Part shown: positions 43,895-52,126 of the stretch, in pieces
How positions within the stretch are numbered: position 1 is the first letter of the stretch
Layout of the letters: the number at the start of each line of letters is the position of its first letter
From: an uncultured Bacteroidales bacterium
GTDB taxonomy: Bacteria > Bacteroidota > Bacteroidia > Bacteroidales > Paludibacteraceae
Length of the DNA: 64,000 nucleotides
Assembly: GCA_900318245.1 (NCBI GenBank)
Contig: ONJT01000012.1
Location: 1 to 64,000 of the forward strand
Direction of reading: 5' to 3'
Notes under the pieces: generated by a model
What the model saw: the letters and a program-made list of their open reading frames with translations, nothing else
Told to the model about the DNA's origin: nothing
Database searches by the model: none
Position numbers and translations under genes: made by a program

Positions 43895-44752
43895 ATGATG
43901 AAAGTAGCAATTTTAGGTTATGGCAACATCGGTAAAGCTGCCGAAGAAGCCATCAAAGCTGCGCCGGATATGACGCTGGCAGGTGTTTATCACCACAATG
44001 ATTGTTTGGATTGCATCGACGCAGACGTCGTGCTTGTTTGTACGCCAACGCGTGAGGTGCAGAAGTTCGCGACGGTCCTTGCAGCGCGCGGGATTTGTAC
44101 CGTCGATAGTTTCGATATCCACGGTCAGATCTGGAACTTGCGCGAAGCGCTGGATGCCGTCTGTGTACCCAATAAGGCCGTTAGCATCATCTCTGCCGGT
44201 TGGGATCCGGGTTCGGACTCGATGATTCGTGCGATCCTACAGGCCCTCGCGCCGAAAGGCCTGACCTACACCAATTTCGGTCCGGGTCGTTCTATGGGCC
44301 ATACAGTGGCTGCAAAAGCAATCCCCGGCGTGAAGAATGCGCTCTCTATGACTATTCCTTTAGGAACGGGTATTCATCGCCGCATGGTGTATATCGAACT
44401 CGAAGAAGGGGCGGATTTCAAGACCGTAGAAGCGGCGCTGCTCGCGGACGACTATTTTGCTCATGATGAGACGCATGTCATCCCTGTAGAGAGCATCGAC
44501 GCGCTGAATAATGTCGCGCATGGAGTGAACCTCGTGCGGAACGGTGTCAGCGGCGAGACGCATAACCAGCGTTTTGAGTTTAACATGACCATCAACAACC
44601 CTGCGCTTACGGGTCAGGTGCTTGTCTCTTGTGCCCGCGCAGCTATGCGTCTGAAAGAGCGTGGAGACTTCGGAGCGAAGACGATGATCGAACTCGCGCC
44701 GATAGATTTACTGCCGGGTACAAAACAAGCGCTCGTTAAAGCGCTTGTCTGA
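43895..44752 (+). CDS. ddh: meso-Diaminopimelate D-dehydrogenase
   Basis: About 285 residues from ATG 43895 (43898 also possible). Rossmann start VAILGYGNIGKAAEEAI, then VDSFDIHGQI, SAGWDPGSDSM and NFGPGRSMGHTVAAKAIPGV, which mark this family. It interconverts tetrahydrodipicolinate plus ammonia with meso-DAP using NADPH. This is a second DAP route beside dapL-dapF. Its last 17 bases overlap the convergent fbp gene. Confidence 0.96.
   Translation: MMKVAILGYGNIGKAAEEAIKAAPDMTLAGVYHHNDCLDCIDADVVLVCTPTREVQKFATVLAARGICTVDSFDIHGQIWNLREALDAVCVPNKAVSIISAGWDPGSDSMIRAILQALAPKGLTYTNFGPGRSMGHTVAAKAIPGVKNALSMTIPLGTGIHRRMVYIELEEGADFKTVEAALLADDYFAHDETHVIPVESIDALNNVAHGVNLVRNGVSGETHNQRFEFNMTINNPALTGQVLVSCARAAMRLKERGDFGAKTMIELAPIDLLPGTKQALVKALV
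44725..44748. terminator. Hairpin in the convergent ddh/fbp overlap
   Basis: ACAAGCGCT/AGCGCTTGT, 9-bp stem with loop cgttaa. It lies inside the coding ends of ddh and partly fbp. No T tract follows on either strand, so termination is uncertain. Confidence 0.5.
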
Positions 44753-46742
44753 AACTACCGTCTCGGTAACATTGTAAGAGTTGTTCGAGTGCTTCTATCT
44801 GCTCGAGCAACTCTTTTCCTTTGTCCGTATCTTTGATACGGATACGCTTGCCCGAGAAGTCCTGTAATAAGGTCCGGCTGTGGATATCGGAGCCGGAAAG
44901 GATGGCTTGCTCGCGGCTCTCGAAACTCTCGTGCTCTACCAACTGAATGCCATGGCTGTTGTAAATCAGCGTATAACCCGCGATGCCTGTCTTCTCCTGG
45001 TAGGGCTTGCTGAACCCGCCGTCGATCACAAATCGCTTGCCGTTAGCGCGGGTAGGCGTCTCGCCTTTGATAGTGCGAACAGGCACGTGGCCATTCACAA
45101 TACGTCCCGTCGCAGAGTCAAGACCGAATTCTGCAAGAATATGCGCACAAACCTTTTCATCATCCGCTAACGAGAAATACGCGCCTTTCTTCTCCTCGTG
45201 CGGCGTCTTGTCGGATATAAAGTAGCGCTCGAAAGTGGTCATCCGATCTTTGTTGTAGAGCGGCGAGTGTTCGCCTTCCCAGAGGTAGAGCATGTAATCC
45301 AGCGCGTTCTGTTTGGCTTCGCCTTCTCCGTAGTATGCCTGGCGTATCACGGCGTCGGTGCGATCCATAAGGGCTTTGCCGCTTACGCGCTGTCCGCACA
45401 CCTCGGCTTCGGTGAACGAACCGTCGGCATTCAGAGGTATGGCCGCGTGGTAGAGGAGGAAGCCGTTCCGTACCAGGTAAAGCGAACCATGCTCACAGAG
45501 CATGCGTAGGTGGCGCTGCATCTTCTCGGATTTGCGGAACGAACGCCATAACTGGTTCATCAGATCCTGCTCATACTGGCTGAGTCTATACGGGTCTTTC
45601 GGGTCGATGGTCGGCAGGTTGGTGTCCAAAAGCGGGTAGGTAGTGCCGTCTAAGGTGATGGTGCCCTTTTCGAAGTCTATCTTGTCGAGCACAGCGCGGT
45701 GGTCCATATGCCACTCAGGATGACGAAGCACCGTCTGTCCTTCGAGTTTGAACTGGATGATGGAAATCGCCTTGTGCATCTTCGCCATCAACTGTGCCGA
45801 GCGCGTCAGACGCGGGTTATTCTCGAAGTCTTTGGTCTGCCAAATCGTACATGGATCGTCGCCGTACACCGTCATCGCGAAGTTTGCGAGCGGCAGCAGG
45901 TTGATACCATAACCCTCTTCGAGGGTTTCGATGTTGGCATAGCGGATGCTGACGCGCAGCACAGTGGCGAGTAGCGCCATGTTTCCGGCCATAGCTCCCA
46001 TCCATTCGATGTCGTGGTTGCCCCACTGGATGTCATAGTCGCGCACCGTGGAGAGCACATCGAGAATCTTAGCGGCGCCCGGTCCGCGATCGAAAATATC
46101 GCCGACGATATGCAGCGTGTCGATCGTCAGTCCGTGAATGAGGTAACTGATGGCGATCAGTAGTTGGTCGGCGCAGCCTGTCTCAATGATGGCGTCGATG
46201 ATGGCGTTGTAGTAGGTGTTGCGGTCTTTGAGTTCGAGGTGCGACTCATGGAGCAACTCGCCGATGATATACGCATAGTCTTTCGGCAGCAGTTTCTGCA
46301 CTTTCGACCGGCTGTATTTGATCGTCACCGCCCGCGCGATGTCCACCACTTGGTGGAGGCGTTTGCGATACCATTCCTCGAGCGTCGGCAGTTTGGAGAT
46401 CTGGGAGTTCATCTTAAACAGCCCGTCTACTTCCTCGCCTGCGTAGAACCGCTTGATGAGTTCGATGCGCTCGTCAGGGTAGTAAATGAGGGCGCATATG
46501 GCGCGCTTCTCCTCTTCGCTCAGGGCGTAGCCATACACCTCGTCCACCTTCTTGCGCACCACTCCTGAGGCGTTTTTGATCATATGAATGAAGGCGCTGG
46601 ATTCGCCGTGCAGGTCACTCACGAAATGCTCCGTGCCTTTAGGTAACGAGAGAATAGCACGCAGGTTGATGAGTTCTGTCACCACCGCCTGCGCATTCGG
46701 AAATTTCTCACTTAATAATCGTAAATATCGTTCGTCTGTCAT
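44736..46742 (-). CDS. fbp: Fructose-1,6-bisphosphatase, class III
   Basis: About 668 residues from ATG 46742 (MTDERYLRLLSEKFP), chosen over the longer frame that crosses the promoter. Class III FBPases are this long and have a metallophosphatase core: FVSDLHGESSAF, HIVGDIFDRGPGAAK, QWGNHDIEWMGA and NGHVPVRTIKGE. It hydrolyses fructose-1,6-bisphosphate in gluconeogenesis. Single gene with a palindrome-type promoter. Confidence 0.95.
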   Translation of the reverse strand: MTDERYLRLLSEKFPNAQAVVTELINLRAILSLPKGTEHFVSDLHGESSAFIHMIKNASGVVRKKVDEVYGYALSEEEKRAICALIYYPDERIELIKRFYAGEEVDGLFKMNSQISKLPTLEEWYRKRLHQVVDIARAVTIKYSRSKVQKLLPKDYAYIIGELLHESHLELKDRNTYYNAIIDAIIETGCADQLLIAISYLIHGLTIDTLHIVGDIFDRGPGAAKILDVLSTVRDYDIQWGNHDIEWMGAMAGNMALLATVLRVSIRYANIETLEEGYGINLLPLANFAMTVYGDDPCTIWQTKDFENNPRLTRSAQLMAKMHKAISIIQFKLEGQTVLRHPEWHMDHRAVLDKIDFEKGTITLDGTTYPLLDTNLPTIDPKDPYRLSQYEQDLMNQLWRSFRKSEKMQRHLRMLCEHGSLYLVRNGFLLYHAAIPLNADGSFTEAEVCGQRVSGKALMDRTDAVIRQAYYGEGEAKQNALDYMLYLWEGEHSPLYNKDRMTTFERYFISDKTPHEEKKGAYFSLADDEKVCAHILAEFGLDSATGRIVNGHVPVRTIKGETPTRANGKRFVIDGGFSKPYQEKTGIAGYTLIYNSHGIQLVEHESFESREQAILSGSDIHSRTLLQDFSGKRIRIKDTDKGKELLEQIEALEQLLQCYRDGSFRQAL

Positions 46743-46763
46743 AGTATTAAATCTTTGCGGCTG

Positions 46764-46795
46764 CAAAGATACGAAAAAAAAATGACATACGCAAA
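46764..46795 (-). promoter_or_regulatory. Promoter of fbp, with palindrome
   Basis: TTTG at 46795-46792, CGTATGTCA, 20 bp, TATCTTTG at 46771-46764. Palindrome ATCTTTGC-GGCT-GCAAAGAT at 46751-46770. Confidence 0.88.
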
Positions 46796-46838
46796 CGTAT
46801 GCCATTAATTTTGCATTTTTTTTCATCAAGATAGATAT

Positions 46839-47171
46839 TTATCCATTTAGTTGCTTGCGAACTTGGGCTATGGTGAAACCTCGGAGAGTCTTGTAGTTCT
46901 GGCCTCCTACGGTTGTAGCTTCGTGCCATTTACGGAGCCACTCGTCGTGGCTAACGGGATCTGCAAGTTCGGCATCCGCAATAAGGCGAGCCTGCGCAAA
47001 CTCGTTGCTGGATGCTTTCTGGTTGGCAGTAATTGAGTCCGGATCGCGGTGCATAGGATAATGGGACATTATGGTTTCTCCGTAACGTTCGGTAAGATAG
47101 AAACGACTTCCTTTGGGCGGAATTGTTCCGACATACTTCTCGAATTTCTTGTTAAGTTTGACTCTGGCCAT
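46839..47171 (-). CDS. Small basic hypothetical protein
   Basis: 110 residues, MARVKLNKKFEKYVGTIPP then a RFYLTERYGETIMSHYP segment and a helical C-terminus (RGFTIAQVRKQLNG). The opening resembles small accessory proteins found on Bacteroidales phages and conjugative elements, but I cannot assign a family. It has its own promoter about 150 bp upstream (47320-47351), and the leader holds 11-bp repeats. Confidence 0.65.
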   Translation of the reverse strand: MARVKLNKKFEKYVGTIPPKGSRFYLTERYGETIMSHYPMHRDPDSITANQKASSNEFAQARLIADAELADPVSHDEWLRKWHEATTVGGQNYKTLRGFTIAQVRKQLNG

Positions 47172-47239
47172 AATAGTTGTTGTTTAAGGAAGGATTGACC
47201 CCAATTTAATCTGCACTTAACCTGCATTTAACCCCGACT

Positions 47240-47272
47240 CGATTCCGTGTCGATTCCGTGTCGTTGCCGTGT
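47240..47272. repeat. 11-bp tandem repeat x3 in a leader
   Basis: cgattccgtgt twice, then cgttgccgtgt. Upstream of it, three looser 11-bp units (ctgcacttaac type) continue the pattern. Confidence 0.8.
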
Positions 47273-47319
47273 TTTAGACTATTAAGATGGGTAAATGGGG
47301 GAAGTTTTTAAATCGAGTG

Positions 47320-47351
47320 CAAAGATAAGAAAAATTTTTGATATGTGCAAA
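47320..47351 (-). promoter_or_regulatory. Promoter of the small basic protein gene
   Basis: TTTG at 47351-47348, CACATATCA, 20 bp, TATCTTTG at 47327-47320. Confidence 0.83.
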
Positions 47352-47565
47352 TTTTGAGCCGCGAAAAGTTAAGAAAAACAGCAAAAAATTGAATTTTTAA
47401 TAGAAAGGAGGTGGGGAGACGCTTTATAAGGAAACCTTTTTGAATTATTATTATTAAATAATAATATTTTTTAAAGAATAAAGGTGTCACCCTGCAAGCT
47501 TTTTCTTTATAATTTTCTTTGGTTACTTTCTTTTATTGACTTTCTTTTTGCGTGAGGAAGAGGAT

Positions 47566-47629
47566 GAAAAAAGGACCAGGCTGCAAGAGCCTGAGCAAAT
47601 AAAAAGAGAAAAAACGGCATAGAATGCCG
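47566..47629 (-). terminator. Two terminator-like hairpins in a gene-free stretch
   Basis: On the minus strand, CGGCAT-tct-ATGCCG (47629-47615) and CAGGCT-cttgc-AGCCTG (47593-47577) are each followed by about six T. The region 47352-47750 has no convincing gene; the open frames there cross these hairpins. Which transcript they end is unknown. Confidence 0.55.
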
Positions 47630-47750
47630 CATCAATAGACGAAACTCCCCATAAACAGCCAAAAGAAAAGTTAAAGGAGGTAGACAGCCTACGGCCGAGT
47701 AAAAACAAACGAGCGTAAATTGAAGAAAAATGCAAAAAATCGCGCGCGCA

Positions 47751-47782
47751 CTTGCGTATGTCAAAAAAAAGTTGTACCTTTG
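47751..47782 (+). promoter_or_regulatory. Promoter of the 47860 gene and fadD-like operon
   Basis: CTTG at 47751-47754, CGTATGTCA, 20 bp, TACCTTTG at 47775-47782. Confidence 0.87.
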
Positions 47783-47859
47783 CACGCGAAATTGGGTAAT
47801 GCGGCCTTACGGACCGAACAAAGCCAAGAAGAAAACAGAAAATTTAAAGCATAAGAGAT

Positions 47860-48267
47860 ATGAGTACAGGAGGAAAAATTGCAGTATGGACATCGGTGAT
47901 AGCCGTGTTGGCGCTCGCCGTTTTCATCTTCTTTAAGTTCTGCTTCGTATATGCCGAGGGCGTGAACGAAGGAGACATCAACTACTTTCAAAAAGAGGGA
48001 TTTATCTTCAAGACCTACGAGGGTAAGATGATTCAGACGGGTCTGAAGAACAGCAAAGTGCAGGGTTCTATCCAATCCAATGAGTTTAGGTTCTCCGTAG
48101 TGAACGAGCGCGTAGCTCGTCAGTTGGACGAAGGATCGAACACCGGCGTGAAGCTCCACTGGAAGCGCTACCTCGGCACGTTGCCTTGGCGCGGAAAGAG
48201 TCAGTTTATCGTAGACTCTGTCTATACAGCTAAGCCAATGCATACTGCGCAGCCGGTAAAACAATAA
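47860..48267 (+). CDS. Small membrane-anchored hypothetical protein
   Basis: 135 residues with an N-terminal membrane helix (about 7-30) and a mostly soluble remainder containing NSKVQGSIQSNEFRFSVVNE. The family occurs across Bacteroidales; some homologs carry a 6-phosphogluconate dehydrogenase label that its length and lack of a Rossmann fold do not support. It starts about 80 bp after its promoter and is followed by an acyl-CoA ligase across a heptamer array. Confidence 0.72.
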   Translation: MSTGGKIAVWTSVIAVLALAVFIFFKFCFVYAEGVNEGDINYFQKEGFIFKTYEGKMIQTGLKNSKVQGSIQSNEFRFSVVNERVARQLDEGSNTGVKLHWKRYLGTLPWRGKSQFIVDSVYTAKPMHTAQPVKQ

Positions 48268-48294
48268 ATCGTTAATCGTAAATCGTTTATCATT
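48267..48294 (+). repeat. Heptamer array filling a stop-start junction
   Basis: aatcgtt, aatcgta, aatcgtt, tatcatt: four 7-bp units running from the last base of the upstream stop codon (48265-48267) to the base before ATG 48295. Confidence 0.85.
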
Positions 48295-49974
48295 ATGATG
48301 ACCGAAGAAAAATACAATCTCATCAAGATGTACGAGCGCTCGCTCAAAGAGAACTGGGACGAGCCTGCTGTGACCGACTACGGCACAGACGTCACCTTGA
48401 CCTATGGACAAATCGCTATTAACATCGAGAAACTGCATATCCTGTTCAAAGAGTGCGGAATTAAGAAGAACGACAAGATCGCCGTGATGGGACGTAATAA
48501 CAGCAACTGGGTAACTGTCTTTCTGGCGACCATCACCTACGGCGCGATCATCGTACCAATCCTGCAGGACTTCCGCGCGAACGATGCAATCCACATCATC
48601 AACCACTCGGGTTCGAAGCTGCTCTTCATCAGCGACATCAACTGGGAGGGGATCGACCTGGACCAGATTCCTAATGTGTTAGCGGCTATCAGTCTCAACG
48701 ATTGGCATCCGATCTCATTGGCTTTGGATTCGAAGAAGATTAACTACGATGCCATCGCCGCCAAATACAAGGAGAAACATCCGGACGGATATTGGGCCAA
48801 AGACCTGCATTTTGACGAGCGCGGCAATGACCAGATCGGTTCGATCAACTATACCTCCGGCACCACTGGTTTCAGCAAGGGTGTGATTACCCCGCTGAAT
48901 GCACTGGCAGGAAACGTGCGGTATGGTCTTGAGAGTGGCATCGCTTTCAAAGGATCGCGCTTCGTGACCTTCCTACCGTTAGCTCACGCGTACGGCTGTG
49001 CGTTCGATTTCCTCTCCTGTCTTGCCGCCGGCGGTCATACATGGCTGGTGGGACGTACACCCAGTCCGAAGATTCTGCTGAAAGCGTTCTCGGAAGTGAA
49101 GCCCACCGTCATCCTTTCGGTGCCGCTGATTTTGGAGAAGATATATAAGAAAATGATAGTCCCGCAAATCCAGAAACCGCCGGTAAGTTGGGTACTGAAG
49201 GTCCCGTTCCTGGACGAAGTGGTCTGCTCGAAGATCCGCGAACAGCTTGTTCAGGCATTTGGCGGAGAGTTCAGCCAGATGATCATCGGAGGAGCACCGC
49301 TGAACCCTGAAGTGGAGGCTTTCCTTTATAGAATTAAATTCCCTGTGTCAGTAGGTTACGGTATGACGGAATGTGCACCGTTGATCTGTTTCACACCGAT
49401 AAACGAAGGACCGCGTAAATTCTCCTGCGGCCGTCCGTTGCCCGGCATCATGGAGGTGAAAATCATCAACCCGAATGCCGAAGGCATCGGAGAGGTGGTC
49501 GTTCGTGGCGAGAACACGATGGTGGGGTACTATAAGAATCCACAGGCAACCAAAGAGAGTTTTACTTCCGATGGATGGCTTCGTACAGGAGATCTCGGAA
49601 TGCTTGACAAGGACGGTTTCCTCTATATCAAAGGGCGTTGCAAGACGATGTTGCTTGGTCCGAGCGGACAGAATATCTATCCCGAGGAGATTGAGGCGAA
49701 ACTTAATAACATGCCTTATGTGCTCGAGTCGCTTGTGTTGCAGCACGAAGACAACCGCCTTGTGGCGCTTATCTGTCCGGATTACAACGAAGTGGACGCC
49801 AGCGGAATGACGCGTGAGGAATTGGAGGAACAAATGGAAGAAGCACGCAAACAAGTCAACTCCGAGTTGGCTGCTTACGAGCAAATCGCTATCGTTAAAC
49901 TCTATCCGCATGAGTTCGAGAAGACGCCGAAGAAATCCATTAAGCGCTTCCTGTATACGACAACAGGAATTTAG
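48295..49974 (+). CDS. AMP-forming acyl-CoA synthetase (long-chain type)
   Basis: 559 residues (ATG 48295; ATG 48298 possible). Adenylation marks: INYTSGTTGFSKGVITP (P-loop), YGMTECAPLICFTP, SDGWLRTGDLGMLDKDGFLYI and the C-terminal KTPKKSIKRFLY. It activates a fatty acid as acyl-AMP then acyl-CoA. Substrate chain length cannot be told. The stop codon is the first base set of a heptamer array that leads to coaX. Confidence 0.92.
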   Translation: MMTEEKYNLIKMYERSLKENWDEPAVTDYGTDVTLTYGQIAINIEKLHILFKECGIKKNDKIAVMGRNNSNWVTVFLATITYGAIIVPILQDFRANDAIHIINHSGSKLLFISDINWEGIDLDQIPNVLAAISLNDWHPISLALDSKKINYDAIAAKYKEKHPDGYWAKDLHFDERGNDQIGSINYTSGTTGFSKGVITPLNALAGNVRYGLESGIAFKGSRFVTFLPLAHAYGCAFDFLSCLAAGGHTWLVGRTPSPKILLKAFSEVKPTVILSVPLILEKIYKKMIVPQIQKPPVSWVLKVPFLDEVVCSKIREQLVQAFGGEFSQMIIGGAPLNPEVEAFLYRIKFPVSVGYGMTECAPLICFTPINEGPRKFSCGRPLPGIMEVKIINPNAEGIGEVVVRGENTMVGYYKNPQATKESFTSDGWLRTGDLGMLDKDGFLYIKGRCKTMLLGPSGQNIYPEEIEAKLNNMPYVLESLVLQHEDNRLVALICPDYNEVDASGMTREELEEQMEEARKQVNSELAAYEQIAIVKLYPHEFEKTPKKSIKRFLYTTTGI

Positions 49975-50001
49975 TGTACGGTGTAAGGTGTACGGTGTAT
50001 G
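49974..50001 (+). repeat. Heptamer array containing the coaX start
   Basis: gtgtacg, gtgtaag, gtgtacg, gtgtatg: four 7-bp units. The first begins at the last base of the fadD-like stop (49972-49974), and the ATG of coaX (49999-50001) ends the fourth. Confidence 0.9.
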
Positions 50002-50784
50002 AACCTCTGTATCGACCAAGGAAATAGCCGCACGAAAGTGGCGCTGATGACGGATGACGGAAAGATCATCAAGGACCTGAGCTACAAGCAGTTCAGTTCT
50101 GCCGACGTCGAGCGCCTGTTCGATTTGTACGATATTACCGATTCGATCATTTCGTCGGTTGTGAATATCGAAGCGGCTATCGTCAATACGTTACACCGCC
50201 GTTCGCAGCATTTTGTGCTCTTTGATCATATGACGCCTGTGCCGATCATCAACCGCTATGAGTCGCCTGAGACGCTTGGCCAAGACCGGCTGGCAGCAGC
50301 TGTAGGAGCGAAGAGCCTGTGCCCGAACGAGAACCTGCTGATCATTGATTGCGGTTCAGCTATCACGTACGACTTCGTGTCGGCGGAGGGTGAGTACTTG
50401 GGCGGAAACATCGCGCCGGGGCTTAAGATGCGCTTCACGATCCTGCAGCGTATGACGAAGAAACTGCCGTTGGTCGACGTGGATGAGAATGAACTGATTC
50501 CGCTTTTCGGCAAGAACACACGCGACGCGATCGTCGCAGGTGTGGTACGCGGAGTGGCTTACGAAGTAAAAGGATACATGCGTACGCTGCGCGAGAAGAC
50601 GGTGTCGCCCGATAGTGCGAAACACGGCTTCCAGACTTTCCTCACCGGAGGTAACGCACCGTACATCCTCAATAATGTCCGCAGTTCGCGCAGCGAGAAC
50701 CGGCAACTGCGTTATGAGAAGCACTTGGTGCTTATTGGATTGAATACGATTTTGGTATATAATAAATTGAAAAATGAAAATTGA
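49999..50784 (+). CDS. coaX: Type III pantothenate kinase
   Basis: 261 residues. N-terminal CIDQGNSRTKVAL and the later DCGSAITYDFV are the two ASKHA phosphate motifs of CoaX, with GGNIAPGLKMR between. It makes 4'-phosphopantothenate, the first step to coenzyme A. It overlaps the following gene by 11 bp. Its start codon sits in the fourth unit of a heptamer array. Confidence 0.95.
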   Translation: MNLCIDQGNSRTKVALMTDDGKIIKDLSYKQFSSADVERLFDLYDITDSIISSVVNIEAAIVNTLHRRSQHFVLFDHMTPVPIINRYESPETLGQDRLAAAVGAKSLCPNENLLIIDCGSAITYDFVSAEGEYLGGNIAPGLKMRFTILQRMTKKLPLVDVDENELIPLFGKNTRDAIVAGVVRGVAYEVKGYMRTLREKTVSPDSAKHGFQTFLTGGNAPYILNNVRSSRSENRQLRYEKHLVLIGLNTILVYNKLKNEN

Positions 50785-52033
50785 AAGGCAAAAATATAGG
50801 CTAATAGTGTTGTGGATGGTGATCCTTTCACCTTTCACCTTTCACCTTTCATCTTTGCGTGCGCAGAACCTGACGAGTTCGCCGTACTCGCGCTATGCCT
50901 ACGGCGACCTGAACGAGAACGTTCCTACCGCCTTTCGGGCGATGGGAGGCGTAGGGCTTGGTATGCGTTCCAACCGCGCTATCAACCCCGCTCAGCCGGC
51001 TTCCTACACGTCAATCGACTCGCTCACGTTCGCGATGGACATCGCTGCCAGCGCGACTTGGAGTCGTTATCAGGACGCGAGCGGCATGCGCAATGTAGCC
51101 AACGGAAACCTCGAGTACCTCACGTTCCAAATACCGCTGTGGAAGCGCTGGATCGCGATGTCGTTCGGTCTTATTCCCTATAGTTCTGTAGGGTATTCGA
51201 TCTCGATGAACGACTCAACGGCCGGAGGCGCGTATCATTATACGACCGCCTACGAGGGTACGGGAAACCTGAGTGAGGTGTATGCCGGTTTGAGTTTTAA
51301 TATCTGTAACTGGTTTGCCGTCGGTGCCAACTTCTACTATATGTGGGGTACTCTCCAGCGCCTGCGCTCCTTGGAGTTCAAGGAGTCGGGGCTGCAGGTG
51401 ACGCTGCAAGACGAGATGATGGATGTGAAAACGCCGCGTCTGCGTTTTGGCGGCCAGTTCTTCCATACTTGGGGCGACCACACGGTGAACGTAGGTGCGA
51501 TTTTCGAGCCGAAGATGAAGATGAACGCCGACGTGATCATCGTGGAGACGCAATCGGATGACTCGATCCCGGTGTATGAAGGCTTATGGGAGTTGCCGAT
51601 GGTATGGGGTGTCGGTGCCAGCTATACTTGGGCAAACCGCTTGACAGTAGCCTTTGACTTCGAGCGTCAGTGTATGGGTTCGGCGATGTATAACGGTTAT
51701 CCGGGAAGTGATCCTCTAAATGGTCTGCGCGACCGTCATCGTATTGCTTTCGGTGCGGAATACCAGCATGATCCGATGGGTCGTAAATATGTGCATCGTA
51801 TGCGTTGGCGCGCCGGCGTGAGTGTGCAGGACGAGTACCTGGCATCTATCGGCGCCAAGCGTGTGACCGCTGCGATCGGTATAGGTTTCCCCGTCTACGG
51901 TTTAGGCACAATGATCAACACTACGCTTGAGTATACCCACCGCGGAAGTACGGCCGGATTGGAAGAGAATAACCTGCGCCTGACCTTCGGTATCTCTGTC
52001 GCAGAGAACTGGTTCTTCAAGCGTAAATTGTAG
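50774..52033 (+). CDS. Outer-membrane protein of the coaX-lptC cluster
   Basis: 419 residues. The N-terminus is a signal peptide (LIVLWMVILSPFTFHLSSLRAQ) whose hydrophobic part is encoded by a heptamer array. The mature part is a long strand-rich barrel with SPYSRYAYGDLNE, aromatic strand ends and TLEYTHRGSTAGLEENNLRLTFGISVAENWFFK at the end. It resembles OmpP1/FadL-like or PorV-like barrels, not assigned more closely. In Bacteroidota a barrel, a TPR protein and lptC commonly follow coaX. Confidence 0.78.
   Translation: MKIERQKYRLIVLWMVILSPFTFHLSSLRAQNLTSSPYSRYAYGDLNENVPTAFRAMGGVGLGMRSNRAINPAQPASYTSIDSLTFAMDIAASATWSRYQDASGMRNVANGNLEYLTFQIPLWKRWIAMSFGLIPYSSVGYSISMNDSTAGGAYHYTTAYEGTGNLSEVYAGLSFNICNWFAVGANFYYMWGTLQRLRSLEFKESGLQVTLQDEMMDVKTPRLRFGGQFFHTWGDHTVNVGAIFEPKMKMNADVIIVETQSDDSIPVYEGLWELPMVWGVGASYTWANRLTVAFDFERQCMGSAMYNGYPGSDPLNGLRDRHRIAFGAEYQHDPMGRKYVHRMRWRAGVSVQDEYLASIGAKRVTAAIGIGFPVYGLGTMINTTLEYTHRGSTAGLEENNLRLTFGISVAENWFFKRKL
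50824..50851 (+). repeat. Heptamer array (cctttca) x4 in a signal-peptide coding region
   Basis: Four perfect 7-bp units in frame with a signal peptide; one unit gained or lost would shift the frame and switch off export of the barrel protein. Confidence 0.92.
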
Positions 52034-52059
52034 TTTGGCACGGGTTTTGTGAAGAGATC

Positions 52060-52091
52060 GGTATCCCGGTATTCCGGTATCCCGGTATCCC
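52060..52091 (+). repeat. Octamer array (ggtatccc) x4
   Basis: ggtatccc, ggtattcc, ggtatccc, ggtatccc between the barrel gene and the TPR gene. Confidence 0.9.
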
Positions 52092-52126
52092 GAAGAAAAT
52101 CATTAACAACAAAAATATAAAACATT

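Noticed and set aside
47507..47785. 92-residue minus-strand frame
   Set aside because: Two terminator-like hairpins lie inside it, and it is Phe/Leu-rich as expected from translating A-rich DNA backwards.
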